Source: Bacillota bacterium
Lineage (GTDB): Bacteria; Bacillota; Negativicutes; Sporomusales; CTSoil-080
Reading direction: 5' to 3'
Assembly: GCA_017889725.1 (NCBI GenBank)
Contig: JAGGAE010000005.1
Span: 1 to 62,091 of the forward strand
DNA: 62,091 nt
The first letter of the stretch is position 1; every line of letters starts with the position of its first letter. Below are positions 39,486 through 49,291 of this stretch, one piece after another. Made by a program: the position numbers and the translations under genes. Under the pieces are notes generated by a model. The model was not told the DNA's origin. It did not search any database and saw nothing but the letters and a program-made list of their open reading frames with translations.

Positions 39486-41516
39486 TCACCACCTTGTACT
39501 CCAGATCAGCACCGCCACCGTAACCGCCATAATATAGCCGATATAGAGCTGAACACTGCCTGTCTGAATTTCTTTCATAAACTGCGAAAGTCTAACAATA
39601 TAACGGTTTAACGGTTGATATACCAATTCATCAACAACATGCGAAATATGCACCTCATATACGATTCTCCGTCCGGAATACGGACTAGTATTGGCATTAA
39701 TCACCGTCATCGTTCTGGGTCGCAGAATTTTGCCAAAGGCCCGTCGAATAGGTCCTGAAAACCCGGTTGCGGTATATTCCATTCTGGCGTTCGGAATAAT
39801 ACCGCACGTCCATGTTTCACCTACATGCGTCTTACCGGCCCCTTTATATAGGTAAAAAATTATAGCCATTATTATTCCGGCAACAAAAACCAGGCCCAGC
39901 ACCGGCAACGATAAACCACCTGACGCTTGAGCAGCCGTTCCTAAAATAAACCATTGTGGCGATGCAAAGCCATCTATAGCCCCTTCCGGGAAAAATGCTA
40001 CAAGAACCTGATGCAATAGAACCATTATCTTAGGTGCAGTTACCCCTAAAACCAAGCATAAAAGAGCCATAAACCCCATGGGTACAAGCATCAATCCCGG
40101 TACTTCCACTGCCTTTTCAGTCAAAGCACTACGAGATTTTGCTAGAAACATTATACCATAGGCTTTGACAAAACATGCCGCAGCCAACGCTCCGGTCAGT
40201 CCAAGCAGACTGATAAGAATGGCCCCTACAAGTTTTCCTCCAATCCCACCCAACGCCATAGGCAAAGCAAACAACGATTGAAAAAGCAGCCATTCACTTA
40301 CAAAACCGTTGAAAGGCGGCAATGCGGCAATAGCAGCTGAGCCAATCAAAAAGAAAACAGACGTATACGGCATAACTTTGATAAGACCACCGTGATGTTC
40401 CATATCTCGGGTATGGGTAGCATGAACAACGGCCCCTGCACCAAAAAACAACAACGCTTTAAACACGGCGTGATTGAACACATGGAAAAATGCCGCAGCC
40501 CAAGCCAATCCTGCCAGAACCGGTAAGCCGCTGCTCATAAAGACCATGCCTGCTCCGACCCCAAGCAAAATCAAACCGATATTTTCCACGCTAGAATACG
40601 CCAGCAAACTCTTAATATCATGCTCCACAACCGCATATAGCACACCCAAAACAGCTGAAATCGCGGCAAACAGCAAAATCATTCCGCCCCACCAAGCCGG
40701 TCCAATCCCAAGAAATTCCAGATAAAACCGAGCCATACCATAAATTGCCGTCTTTAGCATTACCCCGGACATTAACGCCGAAACATGGGTAGGTGCTGCC
40801 GGGTGAGCTTTCGGTAGCCAGACATGTAAAGGGATAATCCCCGCTTTCATGCCAAAACCGATAAAAGAACATAAAAAAACAATATTCCTCGTCCATTCAT
40901 TGGCCCCCAATACTCGCAGCGCCGTGAACTCCATACTGCCGCTGGAATTTGCTAACAACAAAAAAGCGGTCATAATAAAAGCCGTCCCGACATGGGTCAT
41001 AACTAAATATAAATACGCCGCTTTCGTACTAGCTTGACTATTTTCCTGTCCCACTAACAGAAACGAAGTAACTGACATTACTTCCCATACCACCAAAAAC
41101 ATAAAAACATGATTAACTGTTACAACTAACAACATAGACAAGATAAACGCCAAGTATAATTCTGCCATGAGAATAAAGCGTTGCTTAAAATATTCCTTGC
41201 CATATGCAATCGCGTACATACTGGCTGCCGCCGCCACCAATCCAATAATTCCCAGGAAATAGGCAGACAGGGTATCTACCCGCACCGAAAAAGCCATATA
41301 GGTAAGTTGAAACGGCAATTTCATCGCCTGTGCTCCGTTGACAAAAACGAAACTTGCACATAGTACAGCTGCTAGAGACCCTAGAATAGCTATTCCATGT
41401 GCAAACACATTGGCTACCTTTAATTTTTCCCCTAAAAAAGGAGTAATAAGCAACCCGGTTGCAAAAAGTAATAGCATTAATCCATAAAGTAAACTAAATT
41501 CCATTGAGTTCGCCAC
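39486..41516 (-). CDS. HyfB/NuoL-like membrane subunit
   Basis: KAGIIPLHVWLPKAHPAAPTHVSALMSGVMLKTAIYG; LLAYSSVENIGLI; long C-terminal segment. Confidence 0.92.
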   Translation of the reverse strand: MANSMEFSLLYGLMLLLFATGLLITPFLGEKLKVANVFAHGIAILGSLAAVLCASFVFVNGAQAMKLPFQLTYMAFSVRVDTLSAYFLGIIGLVAAAASMYAIAYGKEYFKQRFILMAELYLAFILSMLLVVTVNHVFMFLVVWEVMSVTSFLLVGQENSQASTKAAYLYLVMTHVGTAFIMTAFLLLANSSGSMEFTALRVLGANEWTRNIVFLCSFIGFGMKAGIIPLHVWLPKAHPAAPTHVSALMSGVMLKTAIYGMARFYLEFLGIGPAWWGGMILLFAAISAVLGVLYAVVEHDIKSLLAYSSVENIGLILLGVGAGMVFMSSGLPVLAGLAWAAAFFHVFNHAVFKALLFFGAGAVVHATHTRDMEHHGGLIKVMPYTSVFFLIGSAAIAALPPFNGFVSEWLLFQSLFALPMALGGIGGKLVGAILISLLGLTGALAAACFVKAYGIMFLAKSRSALTEKAVEVPGLMLVPMGFMALLCLVLGVTAPKIMVLLHQVLVAFFPEGAIDGFASPQWFILGTAAQASGGLSLPVLGLVFVAGIIMAIIFYLYKGAGKTHVGETWTCGIIPNARMEYTATGFSGPIRRAFGKILRPRTMTVINANTSPYSGRRIVYEVHISHVVDELVYQPLNRYIVRLSQFMKEIQTGSVQLYIGYIMAVTVAVLIWSTRW

Positions 41517-41570
41517 CTAAAAAATAAATAGTTAATAATGAAATTTCTTTATATGTTTTAAAACTCCTGC

Positions 41571-41599
41571 ATACAAAATACATTAATTATATTTTGTAT
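41571..41599. promoter_or_regulatory. AT-rich inverted repeat upstream of the hydrogenase operon
   Basis: ATACAAAATA - 9 nt - TATTTTGTAT, 55 bp upstream of the HyfB-like start. Confidence 0.45.
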
Positions 41600-41651
41600 T
41601 ATGTATTTTATATTTTATGTATATCCTGTTCCTAATATACGGCAACATGTC

Positions 41652-41696
41652 AAAAGAGACCGCTTTGTGGCAAAATTACACAAAACGGTCTCTTTT
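41652..41696. terminator. bidirectional terminator between metQ and the hydrogenase operon
   Basis: AAAAGAGACCGCTTTGTG...CACAAAACGGTCTCTTTT. Confidence 0.8.
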
Positions 41697-41703
41697 GTTT
41701 ATG

Positions 41704-42552
41704 CTATTTTACAGTAATTGCCTCTTGAGCAGGCAGGATGCTACCCTGATATTTGTCTTCGATAAATTTCTTGACTTCCGGGGAAGTCAGCACTTTAACC
41801 AACTTCTGCACCGCCGGGTCATTAGCTTTCTCCGGCTTAACCACTAAGATATTAGCATAGGGTGAATCCTTGTCTTCTATGAAGATCGCGTCTTTCCCCG
41901 GGTTAAGTTTTGCCTCAAGTGCGTAGTTGGTATTAATAACCGCCGCGGCTACATCAGGCAACGAACGCGGTAATTGCGCCGCATCCAAAGTCTTAATCTT
42001 AAGCTCCTTAGGGTTTTCTACAATGTCCTGAACCGTCGCTTTTATACCAATTCCGTCTTTTAATTTAATTAACCCGGCTTTTTCAAGCAACGCCAGTGCT
42101 CGTCCGCCATTAGTTGGGTCATTAGGAATGGCAATGGCATCCCCTGTTTTAATTTGATCTACTTGAGTTACCTTTTTCGAATATATACCAATTGGCTCGA
42201 TATGTACCTTGGCAATAGCGACCAGGTTGAGGTTATGATCTTTATTGAACGATTCCAAGTATGGCGAGTGCTGGAAGAAATTCGCGACCATCTCACCCTT
42301 ATCCAGCGCTAGATTAGGTTGAACATAGTCGGTAAACTGGACTACCTCAAGAGTAACTCCTTCTTTAGCCAGCAAAGGTTTAACAAATTCCAATATTTCC
42401 GCGTGCGGAACAGGGGATGCACCTACTTTTAAAACAGTCGAACCTGCATTTTCTTGCGGCTGGGACGGACTGTTGCCGCAACCGGCAATCAAACCCACAA
42501 CTAAGATTAAGACCAGCAAGACTCCAAAGTAGTGTTTTTTACCATAAACCAT
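41704..42552 (-). CDS. metQ: methionine ABC transporter substrate-binding lipoprotein
   Basis: Lipobox LIAGCGNS; LKVGASPVPHAEILEFVKPLLAKEGVTLEVVQFTDYVQPNLAL; next to metI and metN. Confidence 0.92.
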   Translation of the reverse strand: MVYGKKHYFGVLLVLILVVGLIAGCGNSPSQPQENAGSTVLKVGASPVPHAEILEFVKPLLAKEGVTLEVVQFTDYVQPNLALDKGEMVANFFQHSPYLESFNKDHNLNLVAIAKVHIEPIGIYSKKVTQVDQIKTGDAIAIPNDPTNGGRALALLEKAGLIKLKDGIGIKATVQDIVENPKELKIKTLDAAQLPRSLPDVAAAVINTNYALEAKLNPGKDAIFIEDKDSPYANILVVKPEKANDPAVQKLVKVLTSPEVKKFIEDKYQGSILPAQEAITVK

Positions 42553-42621
42553 ATAATCTCCTCCTCATTTTTTATTTTACACCGTCAGTGCTGTGGCCAC
42601 TGCGGTGCGAAACCCCCAAGT

Positions 42622-43299
42622 CTAGTTATGGGTGACTTTGCGCGCCATAGCAGTTCCCATTGATTGCACTCCCTGAACAATAATTACAAGCACCACTATC
42701 GTAAGCAGCATAATATCAGTCCGAAACCGGTTATACCCATACTGGATGGCTAAGTCCCCCAACCCGCCACCACCAACAGTACCCGCCATTGCCGTGTATC
42801 CAATCACACTGATCGTCGTAATCGCGATGCCCAATACGAGGGAAGCTTTAGCCTCAGGCAGCAGCACTTTGGTAATAATCTGCCAAGGTGATGCTCCCAT
42901 GGACATAGCCGCCTCAATGACTCCTTCAGACACTTCTTTAAGCGAAGTTTCAACAATTCGGGCCACAAAGGGAGCCGTAGAAATCACGAGGGGGAATATC
43001 GCCGCCGTTGTGCCAATAGAGGTTCCTACTAAAGAGCGAGTTATGGGAATGAGGGCAACCATAAGAATAATAAAGGGCGCTGAACGCAGTATATTAATAA
43101 CGGTTCCTAACGTTTTTTCCACCCAAGGATTGGGTAGAATATGGCCGGGAGACGAAACTACCAGAAATATCCCCAACGGCAATCCTAGTACATATGCCAA
43201 AAAAGTCGCCGCAATTACCATATAAACGGTTTCTCCGACAGCCGGCAATAATAAATCAAATAATTTTCCCAGATATACCGGGTCTAAACTAAACTCCAC
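42622..43299 (-). CDS. metI: methionine ABC transporter permease
   Basis: GETVYMVIAATFLAYVLGLPLGIFLV; EAAMSMGASPWQIITKVLLPEA. Confidence 0.95.
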   Translation of the reverse strand: MEFSLDPVYLGKLFDLLLPAVGETVYMVIAATFLAYVLGLPLGIFLVVSSPGHILPNPWVEKTLGTVINILRSAPFIILMVALIPITRSLVGTSIGTTAAIFPLVISTAPFVARIVETSLKEVSEGVIEAAMSMGASPWQIITKVLLPEAKASLVLGIAITTISVIGYTAMAGTVGGGGLGDLAIQYGYNRFRTDIMLLTIVVLVIIVQGVQSMGTAMARKVTHN

Positions 43300-44314
43300 G
43301 TTGAATCACCTCTACCTCTAACTCTCGGGATTTTAAGTACTCATGCGCGTTCTGGCGCTGTTCCGACGAGCCTTTCATTTCAAGCGTAAGACTACCAAAT
43401 AATGTAGTCCGCAAATGATCAATACTTCCGTATAAAATATTAATTTCCACTTCCGAATTTCGTATCAATTCACTGATAATCGGCCGAGCGGCTTTTTCTC
43501 CGAGAAAACGAACACGAAGGATTTCCGACTGGGCCTCGTTTGCAAAGGCCTGTAGCAGTTCCTCCGGCATTTCATTGGGAAATACGCTGGCAACAAATTC
43601 CCGTGCAATTGTTGACTGAGGTTTGGTAAAAATATCTTCCACCGTAGCTGTTTCAATAATCTGAGACTGATGAAGCACAGCTACATGGGTACATATCTCT
43701 TTTATAACTTTCATTTCGTGAGTAATAATGACAATAGTCAACCCCAGTGTTTGGTTAATCTCCCGAACCAGGTTGAGTATCGAAAGCGTGGTCTGAGGAT
43801 CAAGCGCAGAAGTGGCTTCATCACAAAGTAAAACATCTGGTTTCAAGGCTAACGCCCTGGCGATACCCACCCGTTGCTTTTGACCACCGCTTAGTTCAGC
43901 CGGATAAGCATTTGCCTTTTCCGCTAACCCGACCAACGGCAACAGTTCGTTAACCCGTTTGGTGATTTCCGTTTTGGATAAACCGGCAATTTCCAGCGGA
44001 AACGCAATATTGCCCGCCACGGTCCGAGACTGCAGCAAATTAAAATGCTGGAATATCATCCCTATTTTTTGCCGAGCCTGCCGCAAGGTTTGCCCTGATA
44101 CCTTCGTCAAATCTTGTCCGGCGATGAGAATCCGTCCACCCGTAGGCTGTTCCAAAAGATTTAAACAGCGCACCAGCGTACTTTTTCCCGCCCCGCTTAG
44201 CCCGATAATACCATAAACCGCCCCGCGCGGAATATGGAGCGATACATTTTCCAGGGCTTTGGTCTGCCCGTGCCGCGAAGAATACACTTTTGATACATTT
44301 TCAATTTGAATCAT
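43289..44314 (-). CDS. metN: methionine ABC transporter ATP-binding protein
   Basis: GIIGLSGAGKSTLVRCLNLLEQPTGG; LSGGQKQRVGIARAL; C-terminal NIL-like domain. Confidence 0.95.
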   Translation of the reverse strand: MIQIENVSKVYSSRHGQTKALENVSLHIPRGAVYGIIGLSGAGKSTLVRCLNLLEQPTGGRILIAGQDLTKVSGQTLRQARQKIGMIFQHFNLLQSRTVAGNIAFPLEIAGLSKTEITKRVNELLPLVGLAEKANAYPAELSGGQKQRVGIARALALKPDVLLCDEATSALDPQTTLSILNLVREINQTLGLTIVIITHEMKVIKEICTHVAVLHQSQIIETATVEDIFTKPQSTIAREFVASVFPNEMPEELLQAFANEAQSEILRVRFLGEKAARPIISELIRNSEVEINILYGSIDHLRTTLFGSLTLEMKGSSEQRQNAHEYLKSRELEVEVIQRGV

Positions 44315-44354
44315 TATGCCGCCTCTTTCAAAGAGTTGTCTACATTTACGAATA

Positions 44355-44399
44355 CAAAAAAGGCTAAGGAAGTATCCCTTGAGGGCCTCTTCCTTAGCC
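44355..44399 (-). terminator. terminator hairpin in the metNIQ leader
   Basis: Minus strand AAGGCTAAGGAAGAGGCCCTCAAGGGATACTTCCTTAGCCTTTTTTG. Confidence 0.85.
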
Positions 44400-44436
44400 T
44401 TCAGTAGCTCTGATCAGCTAACAATACTCTACTGAA
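44400..44436 (-). ncRNA. leader stem-loop preceding the metNIQ terminator (candidate attenuator)
   Basis: Minus strand TTCAGTAGAGTATTGTTAGCTGATCAGAGCTACTGAA. Confidence 0.45.
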
Positions 44437-44440
44437 GAAA

Positions 44441-44469
44441 AGTATAATATAACTTATTTGGGCTGTCAA
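44441..44469 (-). promoter_or_regulatory. promoter for metNIQ
   Basis: Minus strand TTGACA - 17 nt - TATACT. Confidence 0.7.
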
Positions 44470-44672
44470 CCAGTCTTATAATACATTTGACAACATAACC
44501 GCTTCTTTTATCGATGTTTTGCTTTTTTCGGCATAAACCAAATTGTACACCGCAACTAAGAAAATTGCCCTTCTAACACAAAACGTTATAATAGGAGCAC
44601 AAATCCACCCCAATTAAACAATCGCAAACTCTGAACTAACGGAAAAAGAGACATGTGGAACATGAATCCCAC

Positions 44673-45776
44673 TCATAACGAAGTTTTTAGCTGCTGTACT
44701 TCTTCATGCCTGTGCAACGCTAGCTGAATAAGCTTGTCAATTAGCTGAGTATAGGGAATACCGCTGATTTCCCACAGTTTAGGATACATACTAATCGACG
44801 TAAAACCTGGAATGGTGTTAATTTCATTAACAACCAAACGTTTATCGGCTGTCATAAAAAAATCTACCCTGGCCATACCTTCACAGCACAATACTTTATA
44901 AGCCTCCACAGCTACCTGTTGAATCCTTTTTTCATCTTTTTCGTCCAGCTTTGCCGGTATATCAAGAGCTGCCCCATTCTCATCGATATATTTGGCCTGA
45001 TAGGAATAAAATTCCTTTTGGGCAATAATCTCGCCTACCCTGGAGGCAATTGGCTTTTCATTGCCCAGTACCGCGCACTCCACTTCCCTTCCGGCAATAT
45101 ATTCTTCGATAAGTATTTTAGTATCAAACGCAAACGCCTCTGTTACAGCTTTGTAAAACTCTTGTTCCGTCTTAACTTTACTAACCCCTACCGAAGAACC
45201 AGCATTAGCAGGCTTTACAAAGAGCGGCAATCCCAGTTTCTTCACGATCTCAGAAAAGTTCAGTCCATCCCGCTCCCCGCGCCGGCAAACGAGAAAATCG
45301 GCAATTGAAATTCCAGCATCCCGCAATAAGCGTTTCGCCACATCCTTGTCCATACCGATTGCCGAACCTAACACACCGGCACCGACAAACGGTATATTAG
45401 CTAATTTCAACAGTCCTTGCACCGTACCATCTTCGCCATAGCAGCCATGCAATATAGGAAATACAACGTCGATTTGATTACTAATGCTGGAATCGGCCAA
45501 ACCACGTAAAGCCTCTTTTTCCTGCCAAGGTATCAAAACTACTCCCTGCCCGGTTTTATTTAAAGTAATATGCTGCGGGTCATTCCCATTTAGCAAGAAC
45601 TCGGACTTATCGTTCAAATACCAATGTCCGGTTTTATCGATTCCTATGAGTGTTACCGAATACTTTTCTTTGTCCAGAGCCTCTATCACGTTTTTCGCTG
45701 ACTGCAGCGACACTTCATGCTCTGTAGATTTACCACCAAACAAAATACCCACATTAATTTTTTTCAAAAATACCAT
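44673..45776 (-). CDS. ddl: D-alanine--D-alanine ligase
   Basis: VGILFGGKSTEHEVSLQSA; FPILHGCYGEDGTVQGLL; VNEINTIPGFTSISMYPKLWE. TTG at 45764 may be the true start. Confidence 0.95.
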   Translation of the reverse strand: MVFLKKINVGILFGGKSTEHEVSLQSAKNVIEALDKEKYSVTLIGIDKTGHWYLNDKSEFLLNGNDPQHITLNKTGQGVVLIPWQEKEALRGLADSSISNQIDVVFPILHGCYGEDGTVQGLLKLANIPFVGAGVLGSAIGMDKDVAKRLLRDAGISIADFLVCRRGERDGLNFSEIVKKLGLPLFVKPANAGSSVGVSKVKTEQEFYKAVTEAFAFDTKILIEEYIAGREVECAVLGNEKPIASRVGEIIAQKEFYSYQAKYIDENGAALDIPAKLDEKDEKRIQQVAVEAYKVLCCEGMARVDFFMTADKRLVVNEINTIPGFTSISMYPKLWEISGIPYTQLIDKLIQLALHRHEEVQQLKTSL

Positions 45777-45848
45777 CCCCTACGAACTTAATATATTTTA
45801 TATTCCCCCCTACCGGGGCTCATACCTCTATATTATTATTTTATTAAA

Positions 45849-45860
45849 ACTAATATTAGT
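45849..45860. promoter_or_regulatory. 12-bp perfect palindrome
   Basis: ACTAATATTAGT in the ddl/tetR intergenic region. Confidence 0.35.
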
Positions 45861-45882
45861 AGTTAAATTAATAATGCTTTCA

Positions 45883-45912
45883 TTGACATACTAACGTCGT
45901 TAGCTTTATAGT
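45883..45912 (+). promoter_or_regulatory. promoter with palindromic operator between -35 and -10
   Basis: TTGACA - 18 nt containing CTAACGTCGTTAG (45891-45903) - TATAGT. Confidence 0.6.
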
Positions 45913-45947
45913 TATATATATTAGTATTATAAGTAGGAGAGATAAAC

Positions 45948-46508
45948 GTGGTCATTCGCGCCGGATTAAACCGCCAAACCATTGTTATTGCTGCCGCTGA
46001 GATTGCAGACAGAGACGGTTTGGAACAAGTTACGTTAGCTGCTGTAGCCAGTGTGCTGGGTGTACGCAAGCCATCATTATACAACCATATAGATGGCTTA
46101 CCAAAACTACGGGGACTACTTGCTATTTGGGGTACCTTGGAACTTCAATCAGCTATTGGCGAAGCAGCCATTGGCAAGGCGCGGGAAGATGCTATTCGCG
46201 CAATAGCAATCGCTTACCGGAACTTCGCCTTAAAGCGGCCCGGTTTGTACCGGGCTATCGTATCATCGCCCGACCGCAACAATGAAGAACTGCAGGCAGC
46301 AATTAACCGCTTAATGACTGTTATCAGGAAAGTACTTGAGCCGTATGATTTAACCGAGAGTGCAGCCACCCATGCGGTGCGTGGCTTGCGCAGCATCATG
46401 CACGGCTTTGTGTCACTAGAAGCCTCCGGTTGGTTTGCCGTACCGCTGGACAGAGAAGAAAGTTACAGACTACTAATTGACACCTTTATTCGCGGTCTTG
46501 GCGTGTAA
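45948..46508 (+). CDS. TetR family regulator
   Basis: RQTIVIAAAEIADRDGLEQVTLAAVASVLGVRKPSLYNHIDGLPKLRGLLA; GTG start after AGGAGAG. Confidence 0.93.
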   Translation: MVIRAGLNRQTIVIAAAEIADRDGLEQVTLAAVASVLGVRKPSLYNHIDGLPKLRGLLAIWGTLELQSAIGEAAIGKAREDAIRAIAIAYRNFALKRPGLYRAIVSSPDRNNEELQAAINRLMTVIRKVLEPYDLTESAATHAVRGLRSIMHGFVSLEASGWFAVPLDREESYRLLIDTFIRGLGV

Positions 46509-46529
46509 AGGTTAATAAGAAGGTTTTCT

Positions 46530-47729
46530 ATGGAAATTTGGAAAAGAAACTTACTGGTTTGCTGGTTTGGGAGTTTCGCAACAGCAGCCGGGTTGAGCCA
46601 GATCGCCCCGGTACTCCCGTTATATATTGAACACCTCGGGATAAAAGACACTGCCAGAATTGAACAATTTTCGGGATTTGCCTTTGGCGTTACTTTTATT
46701 CTTATGGCGCTGGTTTCCCCTCTTTGGGGCCGCGCTGCTGACAAATACGGACGCAAGTCCATGCTGCTTCGTGCCAGTCTGGGTATGGCACTGGTAATTA
46801 CATGTATGGGATTTGTCACCGACGTCTACCAGCTTATCGGCCTGCGGCTAATTCAAGGAGCCGTATCCGGTTATATTTCCGCGGCCATTATCCTGGTAGC
46901 AACGCAAGCGCCGGAAGAACGTTCAGGCTGGGCGCTAGGCACACTTTCTACCGGTGGTGTAGGTGGTATGCTCTTAGGACCCTTAATCGGCGGTTATCTG
47001 GCGGAAACGGTTGGGCTGCGTTTCGTATTTTTCGGCACCGGCGCGCTGCTTTTAGTGGCTTTCACCCTATCTGTTTTCTTCATTCAAGAAAATTTTACTG
47101 CGTCCCATGAAAAGTTACTTTCCTATAAAGAAATATGGAGGCTCATTCCCAATCCTGCCGTACTAATTTGTATGTTCGTTACTACTTTCATGCTGCAACT
47201 GGCCCTATTGTCAATAGAACCAATTATTACGGTATATATTGCACAAATCTCCTATAACTCCGAACATGTGGCGCTGCTCTCGGGGATGGTTTTTGCCTCC
47301 TCCGGCGTTGCAAATATACTGGCCGCTCCGCGTCTGGGACGGTTGTCCGATAAAATTGGCCCCGCTAAGGTAATGCTGGTATCCCTTATCCTTTCCGGCC
47401 TCCTATTTTTCCCTCAAGCTTACGTTACTAATGTCTGGCAATTGATGGTGCTGAGATTCATGTTCGGCGTTGGCGCCGCGGGCCTGTTACCCTCTCTGAA
47501 TAGTTTGGTCAAACATAATTCCCCTGACAGTATTACCGGTAGGATTTTTGGTTACAACCAGTCTGCCCAACACCTTGGCTCCTTTGTCGGTTCCTTGTTA
47601 GGCGGCCAAATCGCCGCCTTGTGGGGCATTCACTGGGTATTCTGGGTAACCGGTTTGCTCCTCCTATTGAATGCCGCCTGGGTATATCAAACCGCCTACC
47701 GTACAGCTAACGAAGAAAAAGCCACCTGA
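46530..47729 (+). CDS. MFS multidrug efflux transporter (DHA1-like)
   Basis: 12-TM pattern; PLWGRAADKYGRKSMLLRA; LGRLSDKIGPAKVML. Confidence 0.9.
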   Translation: MEIWKRNLLVCWFGSFATAAGLSQIAPVLPLYIEHLGIKDTARIEQFSGFAFGVTFILMALVSPLWGRAADKYGRKSMLLRASLGMALVITCMGFVTDVYQLIGLRLIQGAVSGYISAAIILVATQAPEERSGWALGTLSTGGVGGMLLGPLIGGYLAETVGLRFVFFGTGALLLVAFTLSVFFIQENFTASHEKLLSYKEIWRLIPNPAVLICMFVTTFMLQLALLSIEPIITVYIAQISYNSEHVALLSGMVFASSGVANILAAPRLGRLSDKIGPAKVMLVSLILSGLLFFPQAYVTNVWQLMVLRFMFGVGAAGLLPSLNSLVKHNSPDSITGRIFGYNQSAQHLGSFVGSLLGGQIAALWGIHWVFWVTGLLLLLNAAWVYQTAYRTANEEKAT

Positions 47730-47752
47730 CAATGCCAGGTGGCTTTTTCTTA
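47717..47752. terminator. bidirectional terminator
   Basis: GAAAAAGCCACCTGACAATGCCAGGTGGCTTTTTCTT. Confidence 0.85.
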
Positions 47753-49291
47753 TTCCCATTCAATTGTGCTTGGCGGCTTCGAAGTAATGTCGTACACAAT
47801 CCGGTTGACGTCTTTTACTTCGTTGACAATGCGTCGCGAAATAGAATCTAAAACTTCATAAGGTAGACGCACCCAATCCGCGGTCATGCCGTCTTCACTG
47901 GAAACAATTCTGAGGCCGACCGTATAAGCGTAGGTACGTTCATCCCCCATAACTCCGACACTTTTCATGGCAGGCAAGATAGCGAAGGATTGCCATACCT
48001 TACGGTAAAGCCCGGCATTTTTGATTTCCTGATACACGATCGCATCGGCTTCTCTGAGAATATCCAATCGTTCGCGAGTAACTTCACCGATTATGCGAAT
48101 AGCAAGTCCCGGACCAGGGAAAGGCTGACGCCATACAATTTCTTCCGGCAGATTTAATTCCCGTGCAAGCGCCCGTACCTCATCTTTAAACAAATCGCGC
48201 AACGGCTCAACCAGCTCGAACTGCATGTCCTCCGGCAAACCGCCTACATTGTGATGACTTTTTATAACCGCAGCTGTTTCCGTACCGCTTTCAATAACAT
48301 CGGGATATAAAGTGCCCTGCACCAAGAAAGCAATATCGCCTAGTTTCTCGGATTCTACTTCAAATACACGGATAAACTCTTCCCCGATAATCTTGCGTTT
48401 CTGTTCGGGATCGGTTACACCGGCCATCCGGGCCATAAAGCGATCGGTTGCATCGGCGTACACTAAATTCATCTGGAATCCATCACGGAAGGTTTTCACT
48501 ACATTTTCAGGTTCATCCTTACGCAGGAAACCATGGTTAACAAATACGCAGGTAAGCTGATCACCAACCGCCCTGTGAACCAGCACTGCCGCAACCGAAG
48601 AATCAATGCCACCGCTCAATGCACAAAGAACCTTTTTATCTCCCACTTGCTCACGAATAGCTTTGACGGCTTGATCAACAAAGGACCCCATGTCCCAATC
48701 GCCCTTACAACTGCATATATTAAATAAAAAGTTTCTTATTAATTTCATGCCTTCTGGAGTATGCACAACTTCGGGATGAAACTGAACACCGTAAATGGCT
48801 TTTTCCGCGTTTGCCATTGCGGCTACTGGAGTACTCTCGGTATGCGCCGTAACCTTAAAGCCGCCGGGAGCCGCAGAAATATAATCACCGTGACTCATCC
48901 AAACCTGAGTCTCGGAAGAAATTTCAGCAAAAATACCACCATTATTATCGACATACAACTTTGTATTGCCATATTCGCGGGTAGAAGCCCTGTTTACAGT
49001 GCCCCCCAGCGTATAAGCGGTAAACTGCATACCATAGCAAATACCTAAGATAGGAATACCTGAATCGAACACGGCCTTATCGCATTGTGGTGCATTCTCC
49101 TGATATACACTGGAAGGCCCGCCGGAAAAAACAATCCCCTTCGGTGCGAGCGCTTTTATTCTTTCCATTGTAATTGTATACGGCAGTATTTCGCAATACA
49201 CGCCGCACTCCCTGATGCGTCTGGCTATGAGCTGACTATACTGCCCGCCGAAATCCAAAACCAGCACCATTTCATGATTTTTTACTATCAT
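47750..49291 (-). CDS. guaA: GMP synthase (glutamine-hydrolysing)
   Basis: [56 protein letters not shown]; ends STIEWE. Confidence 0.97.
   Translation of the reverse strand: MIVKNHEMVLVLDFGGQYSQLIARRIRECGVYCEILPYTITMERIKALAPKGIVFSGGPSSVYQENAPQCDKAVFDSGIPILGICYGMQFTAYTLGGTVNRASTREYGNTKLYVDNNGGIFAEISSETQVWMSHGDYISAAPGGFKVTAHTESTPVAAMANAEKAIYGVQFHPEVVHTPEGMKLIRNFLFNICSCKGDWDMGSFVDQAVKAIREQVGDKKVLCALSGGIDSSVAAVLVHRAVGDQLTCVFVNHGFLRKDEPENVVKTFRDGFQMNLVYADATDRFMARMAGVTDPEQKRKIIGEEFIRVFEVESEKLGDIAFLVQGTLYPDVIESGTETAAVIKSHHNVGGLPEDMQFELVEPLRDLFKDEVRALARELNLPEEIVWRQPFPGPGLAIRIIGEVTRERLDILREADAIVYQEIKNAGLYRKVWQSFAILPAMKSVGVMGDERTYAYTVGLRIVSSEDGMTADWVRLPYEVLDSISRRIVNEVKDVNRIVYDITSKPPSTIEWE

Noticed and set aside
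44355-44470. SAM-I (S-box) riboswitch upstream of metN
   Set aside because: Conserved S-box blocks are absent; kept only as an unclassified leader candidate.
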